Positions 16,096 through 22,486 of a stretch of 24,206 bases of DNA are shown piece by piece. The notes below the pieces were generated by a model. It saw nothing but the letters and a program-made list of their open reading frames with translations, ran no database searches and was not told the DNA's origin. The stretch spans positions 1 to 24,206 of the forward strand of contig JBGZAX010000038.1 in the NCBI GenBank assembly GCA_041844335.1, given 5' to 3'. How positions within the stretch are numbered: position 1 is the stretch's first letter; every line of letters starts with the position of its first letter. The position numbers were made by a program, and so were the translations under genes. The stretch comes from CAUUFM01 sp041844335 (GTDB taxonomy: Bacteria > Bacillota > Clostridia > Lachnospirales > Lachnospiraceae).

Positions 16096-16479
16096 GTGGA
16101 TAATCTTTTTGGTGAAAGGCTTAGACAATTAAGAAAAGAAGCCGGTTTCAGACAAGATGAATTGGCGTCCAGTTTAAATTTTGCGAGAGCTACCATATCT
16201 TACTATGAAACCGGAACTCGTATTCCTGATATTCAAAAAATTTGTATCATAGCTGATTTTTTTAATGTTTCAGTTGACTATATATTGGGACGTACGGATA
16301 TGAAAAAATTTATTGCCACCAATAATGAGGTTATGGATTTTTTTGAAATGTTTAAGCTTTTAAGCAGGACAAAGCAAAATGAACTTTTGCTAAGCATAAG
16401 AACTCTAAGACAGCAACAAAAAGAAGAATTAAGGGTGGCGGAACGGATTGACAAGCTTGATGATTTTGTTACAAAGTAG
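16096..16479 (+). CDS. XRE-family helix-turn-helix transcriptional regulator
   Basis: I place the start at GTG 16096, giving 127 residues, because AAAGGGAA lies about 6 bases upstream and the product then begins MDNLFGERLRQLRKEAG, the usual start of the family. An in-frame TTG at 16066 has no ribosome binding site. The Cro/C1-type HTH spans about residues 5-60, with the RQDELASSLNFARATISYYETG recognition region and VDYILGRTD at its end. The C-terminal 60 residues are charged and probably helical, suited to dimerisation. No ligand domain is seen. It could regulate itself or the adjoining genes. It is less likely to control the copper operon, which has its own CsoR. A terminator follows at 16551. 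Confidence 0.88.
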   Translation: MDNLFGERLRQLRKEAGFRQDELASSLNFARATISYYETGTRIPDIQKICIIADFFNVSVDYILGRTDMKKFIATNNEVMDFFEMFKLLSRTKQNELLLSIRTLRQQQKEELRVAERIDKLDDFVTK

Positions 16480-16508
16480 TTGTTTAAATATGAAATAAAA
16501 AAGTTGTT

Positions 16509-16537
16509 TTGTCAGAGCTGCTGATAAGCATTGTAAT
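16509..16537 (+). promoter_or_regulatory. Promoter-like sequence directly before a terminator
   Basis: TTGTCA (16509-16514) and TGTAAT (16532-16537) each match five of six consensus bases with a 17-base spacer. The predicted start near 16544 is only a few bases before the terminator hairpin at 16551. The -10 lies inside a perfect palindrome AGCATT-GT-AATGCT (16527-16540). It could make a very short RNA or an attenuated transcript toward copA, or be chance. Confidence 0.35.
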
Positions 16538-16550
16538 GCTATAATTTATG

Positions 16551-16586
16551 GAACTTCTTATATCCGGAATAGAGAAGTTCTTTTTT
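16551..16586 (+). terminator. Rho-independent terminator between the XRE gene and the copper operon
   Basis: GAACTTCT (16551-16558) pairs perfectly with AGAAGTTC (16573-16580) around a 14-base loop and is followed by TTTTTT. It separates the regulator gene from the copA promoter. Confidence 0.88.
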
Positions 16587-16624
16587 ATATGGGAACGTTG
16601 AGTGTATTATTTTCAACAAATTTC

Positions 16625-16653
16625 TTTACAAATACCCCCTATGAGTATATAAT
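16625..16653 (+). promoter_or_regulatory. Sigma-A-type promoter of the copper operon
   Basis: TTTACA (16625-16630) and a perfect TATAAT (16648-16653) are separated by 17 bases. The predicted start is near 16660, about 20 bases before the copA ATG. The spacer is occupied by the CsoR-like dyad, as expected for a repressed metal-efflux promoter. It also argues that the ATPase does not begin at an in-frame ATG at 16589, which lies before this promoter. Confidence 0.85.
16632..16648. promoter_or_regulatory. csoR operator: CsoR-type copper operator in the promoter spacer
   Basis: ATACCC-CCTAT-GAGTAT is a near-palindrome with one mismatch between the arms and a C-run. It has the ATACCC...GGGTAT character of known CsoR operators. 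It fills the spacer between -35 and -10, so bound CsoR would exclude RNA polymerase until Cu(I) releases it. The repressor gene is the last gene of the same operon. Confidence 0.75.
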
Positions 16654-16678
16654 GCTTTTATATGGAGGCATTGTTAAT

Positions 16679-19240
16679 ATGAAACAGAGTTTTGATGTGA
16701 CGGGGATGACATGTAGCGCATGCAGTGCAGCTGTAAATAGAGCTGTTTTGAAGATAGACGGAGTCAATGATGCGAATGTAAATCTGATGACTAATTCAAT
16801 GGTCGTAGATTATGATGAAGACAGGACGAATGATGATGATATAATAAGATCCGTTATGGCAATAGGCTACGGTGTCAGCATAGCAGGCTGTAAAAAATCA
16901 GCCAATAATGATGATAAGGATAATAGCGAAAGCATCTGGGACGAACAGGTTAAGAGTATGGCTCTCAGACTCAAAATAAGTATTCCCTTGACTATGCTTT
17001 TAATGTATGTATCTATGGGCAATATGATAGGATTGCCCTTGCCTGATTTTTTACTTGGAGAAAATAATGCTGTAGGCTTTGCGTTTATGCAGTTTTTAAT
17101 AACACTTCCGGTTGTGTTTATAAATATGGCTTATTATGAAAAAGGTTTTAAGAGCCTTTTTTATGGAAATCCCAATATGGATTCTTTAGTGGCTATAGGT
17201 TCGACTTCAGCTATTATTTATGGAATTTTTGCTATTTTCAGAATGTCAATGTTTTTGGGTGTCGGGGATTTTGATAAAATACACAAATATCACCATAATC
17301 TATATTTTGAGTCTGCGGTAATGATTTTAACACTTATTACATTAGGCAAGTATTTTGAAACAAGGTCAAAGAAAAAGACTTATGCTGCCATATCATCTTT
17401 AGTAAAGCTGCGTCCTACGACAGCACATTTGGCAAATAAAGATAAAATTGAAGATGTGGATGTGAAAGACATAAAAATAGGGGATATATTGCAGGTGAGA
17501 TTGGGCGAAGCTGTGGCATTGGACGGGATCATAGTATCAGGCAGTACTGTAATTGATGAATCCGCCATTACCGGAGAGAGCATACCGGTAGAAAAGAGTA
17601 TCGGAGATAATGTGATAGGGGCTACGATAAATAAGGGGGCCGTATTTAATTTCAAGGTGACAAAGACGGGCGGTGATACGATGCTGTCCAAGATAATAGA
17701 GCTTGTAAAGGCAGCCAACGCTACAAAGGCTCCTATTGAATCAATGGCTGACAAGATATCCTTATATTTTGTTCCGGCTGTTATATCAATAGCAATTATT
17801 ACATTTACAGTTTGGAAGATGACGGGAGCTACCACGGAATTTGCACTTAATTTTGCTATATCCGTACTTGTCATATCCTGTCCATGTGCTTTAGGCCTTG
17901 CAACCCCTGTTGCCATAATGGTAGGAACGGGTCAGGGAGCGAAAAACGGCTTATTATTTAAAAGTGCGGAAAGTCTTGAAACTATGCATATGATCGACAC
18001 TATAGTTTTTGACAAAACGGGCACTATTACTCAGGGGACTCCCACGGTGACCGATTTAATATTAAGTGACACCTATTCCGAACACGATTTCTTGAAAATG
18101 GCGGCATCACTTGAGCAAAACTCTCAACAGCCATTGGCAAAGGCTATCACAAGCTACGGGATTTCTAAAGTGAAACCGTTGGAAGTGGAAGGCTTTTCTG
18201 AAATAATGGGAAGAGGAGTGAAGGGCATTTTAGATAAAAAGATCATAATTGCCGGCAACCTTAAGTTTATGGCTGATAATAATATAAATGTGAGTTCTTT
18301 TGACAAATATATGGAAAAGCAGGCAGATGAGGGTAAAACGACGGTGTTTTTTGCAATAGATGGTGTTTTGGCGGCAATAATCGGCATAAGCGATATTCCC
18401 AAAAATACAAGTGCCGTTGCAATAGAAAAACTTAAGGCTCTCGGTATTAAAGCTATAATGCTGACAGGTGATAATTTCAAGGTTGCTCAAAATATATCTT
18501 CAAAGCTTAAATTGGATGATTTTATAAGTGAGGTATTGCCAGATCAAAAGGAGGAGGTAATAGCAAGACTTAAAAATGAAGGCAAAATTGTAGCAATGGT
18601 AGGAGACGGAATAAATGACTCAGTAGCATTGGCGAAAGCCGATGTAGGAATAGCTGTGGGTAGCGGCACAGACGTTGCTATCGATTCTGCAGATATAGTA
18701 CTTATGAAAAGTGATTTACAGGATGTGGTTACTACGATAGAGCTTAGTCGTGCCACCATAAGGAACATAAAGGAAAATTTATTCTGGGCATTTTTCTATA
18801 ACATAATATGTATACCGCTTGCAGCAGGGGTATTTTATGAGCCGTTTAATATTGGATTAAATCCTATGATAGGTTCTTTAGCTATGAGCTTCAGCTCGGT
18901 ATTTGTGGTTTTAAATGCATTACGATTAAGGCGTTTTAAGGCAAAAAAACAGATGGAATATATAAAAAATGATATATCAAATGAAGTGAAAACGGAGGTA
19001 GTTAAAATGAGCAATCAAATAAACGCAGAAAATTTGGCAAAGGTTGTGCATATAGACGGAATGATGTGTATGCATTGTAAGGCAAATGTAGAAAAGGCAT
19101 TAAACAGTCTTGCCAATGTCAGTGCGGTAGTTGATTTGGAAAAAAAGGTTGCCAATTTAAAGCTGACAGCAGATGTAGATGATGCAATTTTAAAAAGAAC
19201 AGTTGAAGATGCGGGATACAGCGTGATAGACATAAAGTAG
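16679..19240 (+). CDS. copA: Cu(I)-translocating P1B-type ATPase with N- and C-terminal HMA domains
   Basis: This 853-residue copper-exporting ATPase starts at ATG 16679, where GGAGG lies 10 bases upstream and the product begins at the first HMA domain, C12-x2-C15 in GMTCSAC. Core motifs follow in order: actuator TGES (298-301), membrane CPC (401-403), DKTGT with phosphorylated D445, and GDGIND (642-647). YN in AFFYNIICIP and the late MSFSS support Cu(I) specificity. The usual HP motif reads SQQPL: Q484 replaces the conserved histidine, while E479, the GRGV and the AGN nucleotide contacts are kept. After the last membrane helix and RLRRFK, a short linker joins a second HMA domain, C797-x2-C800 in GMMCMHC, like a fused CopZ. 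A Shine-Dalgarno and ATG lie inside the linker. csoR follows 11 bases later. Confidence 0.97.
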   Translation: MKQSFDVTGMTCSACSAAVNRAVLKIDGVNDANVNLMTNSMVVDYDEDRTNDDDIIRSVMAIGYGVSIAGCKKSANNDDKDNSESIWDEQVKSMALRLKISIPLTMLLMYVSMGNMIGLPLPDFLLGENNAVGFAFMQFLITLPVVFINMAYYEKGFKSLFYGNPNMDSLVAIGSTSAIIYGIFAIFRMSMFLGVGDFDKIHKYHHNLYFESAVMILTLITLGKYFETRSKKKTYAAISSLVKLRPTTAHLANKDKIEDVDVKDIKIGDILQVRLGEAVALDGIIVSGSTVIDESAITGESIPVEKSIGDNVIGATINKGAVFNFKVTKTGGDTMLSKIIELVKAANATKAPIESMADKISLYFVPAVISIAIITFTVWKMTGATTEFALNFAISVLVISCPCALGLATPVAIMVGTGQGAKNGLLFKSAESLETMHMIDTIVFDKTGTITQGTPTVTDLILSDTYSEHDFLKMAASLEQNSQQPLAKAITSYGISKVKPLEVEGFSEIMGRGVKGILDKKIIIAGNLKFMADNNINVSSFDKYMEKQADEGKTTVFFAIDGVLAAIIGISDIPKNTSAVAIEKLKALGIKAIMLTGDNFKVAQNISSKLKLDDFISEVLPDQKEEVIARLKNEGKIVAMVGDGINDSVALAKADVGIAVGSGTDVAIDSADIVLMKSDLQDVVTTIELSRATIRNIKENLFWAFFYNIICIPLAAGVFYEPFNIGLNPMIGSLAMSFSSVFVVLNALRLRRFKAKKQMEYIKNDISNEVKTEVVKMSNQINAENLAKVVHIDGMMCMHCKANVEKALNSLANVSAVVDLEKKVANLKLTADVDDAILKRTVEDAGYSVIDIK
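19007..19240 (+). CDS. Candidate nested CopZ-like copper chaperone from an internal start in copA
   Basis: Within copA, GGAGG (18994-18998) lies 8 bases before an in-frame ATG (19007, codon 777). Initiation there would yield 77 residues: a short lead, then one complete HMA domain with the copper motif GMMCMHC at C21 and C24, ending with copA. The size and layout match free-standing CopZ chaperones, which deliver Cu(I) to CopA and CsoR. No separate copZ is in the window. Either the site works today, giving both a fused and a free domain, or it is the relic of a copA-copZ gene fusion. The sequence shows the site; its use is inference. Confidence 0.5.
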   Translation: MSNQINAENLAKVVHIDGMMCMHCKANVEKALNSLANVSAVVDLEKKVANLKLTADVDDAILKRTVEDAGYSVIDIK

Positions 19241-19251
19241 GAATTTTGTTT

Positions 19252-19524
19252 ATGAAAGCGGATTATAAAAAGATACGAAGAAAGCTTAATATAGCTATGG
19301 GACAGTTGAATGCGATATCAAATATGGTTGACAATGACAGATACTGCATTGATATTTCTACTCAGCTGCTTGCCGTAATTGCCGCACTGAAGGGAATAAA
19401 TAATGATATTTTAAATGAACACCTTAAAGGCTGTGTTGTGGATGCTATAAAAGAGGGAAACCAGGAAGAAATTGACACAAAAATAGACGAGGTTATAAAT
19501 GTTGTAACTAAAATGCTGAAATAA
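19252..19524 (+). CDS. csoR: CsoR-family copper-sensing transcriptional repressor
   Basis: I choose ATG 19252, giving 90 residues, because TAGGAA then lies about 9 bases upstream; a TTG six bases earlier is too close to it. The all-helical DUF156 fold is recognisable from RRKLNIAMGQLNAI and the LLAVIAALKG core. The copper ligands are C32, H57 (in NEHL) and C61, with the same 25- and 4-residue spacing as the C-H-C site of characterised CsoR. Apo-CsoR represses and Cu(I) binding releases it. The gene follows copA by 11 bases, and a fitting operator sits in the shared promoter, so the operon should be autoregulated. Sensors of other ligands (RcnR, CstR) lack this full C-H-C setting or context. 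No clear terminator follows on this strand. Confidence 0.93.
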   Translation: MKADYKKIRRKLNIAMGQLNAISNMVDNDRYCIDISTQLLAVIAALKGINNDILNEHLKGCVVDAIKEGNQEEIDTKIDEVINVVTKMLK

Positions 19525-19610
19525 GATAATTTTAATTGAATCTCTCCGTCTTTTGTTTGTAAAAATACTCAAAATATATTTATGCCTACCTGTTTCCTTA
19601 ATTTCTTGCA

Positions 19611-19700
19611 TAAAACAATGAGTTCAAGACCTTTACGGATCTTCTGCAAAGATATTCTGAACTTTGCAAGCCGGTAAAGGGAAATGGATGTGGCAAGAAG
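19611..19700 (+). other. Nested inverted repeats and possible coding remnant after csoR
   Basis: The gap after csoR contains nested inverted repeats: CCTTTAC (19630-19636) with GTAAAGG (19674-19680), and inside it GCAAAG (19646-19651) with CTTTGC (19662-19667). A competing pair is AGTTCA (19621-19626) with TGAACT (19658-19663). In one plus-strand frame the same bases read as a protein-like tail containing TFTDLLQRYSELCKPVKG and GCGKKKK before TAA, with a TAA 28 codons earlier. It could be the end of a lost gene at the edge of the acquired block. I cannot identify it. Confidence 0.3.
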
Positions 19701-19753
19701 AAAAAATAAAAAAGTCGCACTAATACCTGCCATTAAGCAGGCAGACGTGCGAC
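19701..19753 (-). terminator. Rho-independent terminator of the minus-strand block
   Basis: Read on the minus strand, GTCGCAC (19753-19747) pairs with GTGCGAC (19720-19714). An inner stem of CCTGC with GCAGG lies inside. The T-rich stretch opposite 19701-19713 follows. It lies 26 bases beyond the stop of the S66 peptidase and terminates that gene convergently to csoR. Confidence 0.82.
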
Positions 19754-19778
19754 CATAGTTTCTACTAAATAGCTTTTC

Positions 19779-20612
19779 TTAAAACTTATAACACTCACCA
19801 ATTCGGATAGCTTTCGCATCCTGTCCATGACCAATGTCTTTTGTACATGCAACAGGCAAGTTAGTTGGTATGTGCATCTTTAGAAGATCAAAGATCGAAT
19901 ATTCTAAATCAGCTTTTTCATAACAGGTGAAGGTTCCAAGCAATACTCCTGACACCTGATCAAATACACCAATATCATCAAGTTGCGTAAACAAAGTTGC
20001 AATCTGTCCAGATTCTCCGCCAAGTGATTCAAGCATCAAAATCTTATCCTTCATATCCGGCCAATACTTCGTTCCAGCAAGCTTGGTGAGACAACGGATA
20101 TTTCCGCCAACAACAATACCTTCCATAGACATGCCTTGAATGAACTCATAATCAAGGTCAAAGAGATCTTTTTTCTTGCCCGTAATGTAATTTTTGAATC
20201 TCTTCTGCTGCACCTTGGCTTTTGACCATACCATGTTCTTCACTTGAAAAAGAACTGAAGACTTACCTGTCATTGTATAAACAGCGTTGATGACAGTCGT
20301 TAAATCGCTATATCCCCAAAATGTCTTATCTGATTTTGCGATAAAATCATAGTCCAGATACTTTAGAACACCATTAGCAAGATCTCCGCCAGATATATCG
20401 TATATAGCCGTAATTTCCTCATCTGCATAGAATCTCATAAGGTCCTGTGCTCGTTCTTTATCAGTTCCGCTGAACTCATCAACAGTTTTGAAAATATGCG
20501 GAGCAAGAGTCGGCTCTATATCCATTAATTTTAATACTTCTATAAGGTCTTTTACCTGCTCCTCCCATTCTCTCAAATGTCCGTTGGAGCAGGCTGAAAT
20601 GCCTACCTTCAT
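19779..20612 (-). CDS. S66-family peptidase (LD-carboxypeptidase / MccF-like)
   Basis: This 277-residue cytoplasmic serine peptidase is of the family that trims muropeptides (LD-carboxypeptidase) or hydrolyses microcin C-type acyl-nucleotides (MccF). The Ser-Glu-His triad is visible as S102 in GYSD, E195 in LMLESLGGE and H262 in DIGHGQDAKAIRIG. SGGD (74-77) is the usual oxyanion-side glycine motif. It is slightly shorter than the family's usual 300. There is no signal peptide, so an intracellular role is expected. CAGGAG lies 7 bases before the ATG. It lies 115 bases downstream of the DJ-1-like gene on the same strand. Self-immunity or antibiotic inactivation is possible, but no biosynthetic genes are nearby. 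Confidence 0.88.
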   Translation of the reverse strand: MKVGISACSNGHLREWEEQVKDLIEVLKLMDIEPTLAPHIFKTVDEFSGTDKERAQDLMRFYADEEITAIYDISGGDLANGVLKYLDYDFIAKSDKTFWGYSDLTTVINAVYTMTGKSSVLFQVKNMVWSKAKVQQKRFKNYITGKKKDLFDLDYEFIQGMSMEGIVVGGNIRCLTKLAGTKYWPDMKDKILMLESLGGESGQIATLFTQLDDIGVFDQVSGVLLGTFTCYEKADLEYSIFDLLKMHIPTNLPVACTKDIGHGQDAKAIRIGECYKF

Positions 20613-20727
20613 ACATTCACTCCTGTTTATTCATTGTGTCTAATCCGCTGTTATCTTTACAATATGTAGATTTGTCTTTTTATCTACTATTTCTTCATGA
20701 ATCATCATACACCATTATTTTTTGTTC

Positions 20728-21240
20728 TTATAATGTCTTGTGTAACTTCCAGAAATCGATGGTTTCCTGCAAATCTGCTTCGTCTACAAATAAGTTCATC
20801 TTTTTCCCAATAGCAATAGCCATGTCTACATACATGTTTGCTCTTGCAGTGATTACGTACTCGCTTACTACGAGAGATTCTTTGATAGAATGTGTAGATT
20901 TTATCCCTTCAAGAATTCCTGCATTTTCCAGCTCATCGACACCATTGCATATACCTGCAACAAGACCTTTGTTATCTACGACTGAACGTATAAATGAATA
21001 TACTTCATCGTTAGAAATAGATGTAATATCTCCGCCTGGCACAAGAAGAATTTCTACATCTTTTGGATCTATATCCTTTAAAGAGCAAGTCGCATTTAAA
21101 GAAAACTTTTCCTGGGAGGTGACAGATTTCCCATCTACAGTGACAAAAACCAATTCGTGCCCACAAAACTGAAGAAAATAATTTGTAATCACAATTTCAT
21201 AAATACAGCATGTCTCATATAACAATACAACAGATTTCAT
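20728..21240 (-). CDS. DJ-1/PfpI family (class I glutamine amidotransferase-like) protein
   Basis: This 170-residue protein has the DJ-1/PfpI flavodoxin-like fold. The nucleophile elbow is C98 in GLVAGICNGVDELENAGIL, preceded by LLVPGGD (65-71). The C-terminal half, with THSI, VVSEYVITARANMYVDMAIAIG and the final ADLQETIDFW, is typical of the shorter clostridial members. Activities in the family include glyoxalase, deglycase and peptidase, often with stress roles; this member's reaction cannot be stated. AGGAAGGAAG lies before the ATG. On the minus strand it follows the truncated DUF5680-like fragment by 33 bases and precedes the S66 peptidase. Confidence 0.88.
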   Translation of the reverse strand: MKSVVLLYETCCIYEIVITNYFLQFCGHELVFVTVDGKSVTSQEKFSLNATCSLKDIDPKDVEILLVPGGDITSISNDEVYSFIRSVVDNKGLVAGICNGVDELENAGILEGIKSTHSIKESLVVSEYVITARANMYVDMAIAIGKKMNLFVDEADLQETIDFWKLHKTL

Positions 21241-21273
21241 ATTCCACTTCCTTCCTACTCACTAAACCAGAAG

Positions 21274-21507
21274 TTATCGAACTATCCCTCCATGATAATA
21301 GCACTCATAGACTAATTTTCCTTGAAAAGTTATTGATTCATATCCTTGAAACCATTCAAAATCCCCCATCGTTTTACACATATATTTATAATCACCGTTC
21401 GAATATTCATCAGGTCCTCTAAATGGCTTTTCACTGGTAACTAATAGCAGTGCTTCTTTTAAAAATCCGTATTCGAAATCTTTGTCAAGCTTTCGACCTG
21501 CATAGCC
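21274..21507 (-). pseudogene. Truncated DUF5680-like protein, C-terminal half only
   Basis: Read on the minus strand from 21507 to the TAA at 21274, one frame gives about 77 codons of clearly protein-like sequence without a start codon. It contains FLKEALLLV, FRGPDEYSNGDYKYMC, GDFEWFQGYESITFQGK and VYECYYHGG. From memory this matches the C-terminal half of DUF5680 proteins, which are usually about 140 residues, sometimes behind an HTH. The N-terminal half is absent: upstream the frame runs into the last codons of the hydrolase and meets TGA at 21525. It therefore looks like a deletion or recombination scar joining two genes. The fragment has no ribosome binding site of its own. Confidence 0.68.
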
Positions 21508-21508
21508 T

Positions 21509-22315
21509 CTAAGTTGTTTTATTCAGATTCTCTATAAAGGCCATGATTGCTTCATCTACTTCAGAGGGGTTATCAATATTGGAGTTGTGAGCAGCATTAG
21601 AAATCCACACCAAAGGATATCCGGTTCGTTTTGCCCACTTCCTGTTGTACGCCCTAACCTTTCCCGTGTTATCCTTTTCCCCAATGATCAATAAAACAGG
21701 GCAAGAAAGCTTGCATACTCTGTTATCCTCAAGAAAATCGGCATATCCCATTCCCATAAGGTGACAAAGCTCTGCCTTCTTATATCCTTCAATCATGGTT
21801 GCCATATTTAATCGACCGATTTCAGTAAGGGAGTTCTGCTTTTCCATAGATGATTTCAGGAGTTTCTCCGGAAATAACCTTGACATCCACTCAATCTGCT
21901 TAAGCCACCACATATCTATTTTTGAATAATAATCCCCATATGGGGTTGAGTCAATTGCCACAAAAGCCTTCGCCATTTCGGGGTATCTACAAATAAAAGC
22001 CTGTGCGATAAATCCGCCCATTGACTGACCAATCAACACTACATTATGGACTCTGCATTCGTCAATAATCTTTTTCAACCCTTTTGAAGCATTTTCATAA
22101 GTAAATTCCCGATATGGTCGTGACGCTCCATGCGAAGGAGCGTCCCAGGCAATGATATTGTAAAACTTTTCAAAAACAGGAAACTGCTGTTCAAACATAG
22201 TATGATTCGCGGTCAATCCATGGAGAAAGAATAAGGTGTCTCTGGATAAATCAAATACGTCTGATTTCCAATAAGCTATGTTACCTGCGGAATCCGTAAT
22301 GATACTTTTCTACAT
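21509..22315 (-). pseudogene. Alpha/beta hydrolase with in-frame TAG at codon 2
   Basis: The frame encodes a 268-residue alpha/beta hydrolase. The natural start is ATG at 22315, with AGAGGTGA about 7 bases upstream, but the next codon (22312-22310) is TAG. The frame then continues without interruption: KSIITDSAGNIAYWKSD, the oxyanion motif FLHG (30-33), nucleophile S98 in LIGQSMGG, D215 in IIGEKDN and H243 in NAAHNSN. The family core is thus intact apart from the stop. The first obvious later start, TTG at 22216, is inside the HGLT motif and would remove the first strands and the oxyanion histidine, so it is not credible. A single base change would create TAG from a Tyr codon. The 3' end abuts the truncated DUF5680-like fragment. 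Rescue by a non-standard start such as ATC or ATT at codons 5-6 is possible. Confidence 0.78.
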
Positions 22316-22486
22316 AAATATGTCACCTCTACAGTTATCGTGTTGTGCTGACATCCAAACGGCCTACTCAACCCTCCGTACATTTCGGTTGATAAGTTTC
22401 CACGGAGCGATTCTTGCGGCTAATTTCGTTCTATGACGCTGACAGCCAAATATCAGAATCTCCGTAAATACGCCACTTTTCAGCAC
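22316..22486. other. G+C-richer spacer with competing CTCCGT/ACGGAG pairs
   Basis: By direct count, 22341-22460 is about 47% G+C, visibly higher than the flanking DNA. On the minus strand it contains ACGGAG (22465-22460), CTCCGT (22407-22402) and ACGGAG (22379-22374), so the middle element can pair with either neighbour. Continuing in frame past the rlmD stop, 40 codons stay open to a TAG at 22366-22364, containing KLAARIAPWKLINRNVRR. No T-tract follows any stem. It may be a fragment of a dispersed repeat or mobile element. I cannot identify it. Confidence 0.35.

Noticed and set aside
16540..16545. Perfect TATAAT before the terminator at 16551
   Set aside because: No acceptable -35 lies 16-18 bases upstream. 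The overlapping TTGTCA-17-TGTAAT is the better reading.
16589..16678. Upstream ATG in frame with copA at 16589
   Set aside because: It lies before the promoter and operator at 16625-16653, has no ribosome binding site, and adds 30 residues not expected before an HMA domain. ATG 16679 has GGAGG and begins at the domain.
17380..17916. Minus-strand open frame of 178 codons inside copA
   Set aside because: It lies opposite the conserved ATPase core and its composition follows from the sense codons.
20666..20687. Inverted repeat GTAGAT...ATCTAC between the DJ-1-like and S66 genes
   Set aside because: Six-base arms around a 10-base loop with no T-tract on either strand; too weak to call a terminator or operator.
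20636..21172. Plus-strand open frame of 178 codons opposite the DJ-1-like gene
   Set aside because: It is low in recognisable motifs and antisense to a clear family member with a good ribosome binding site.
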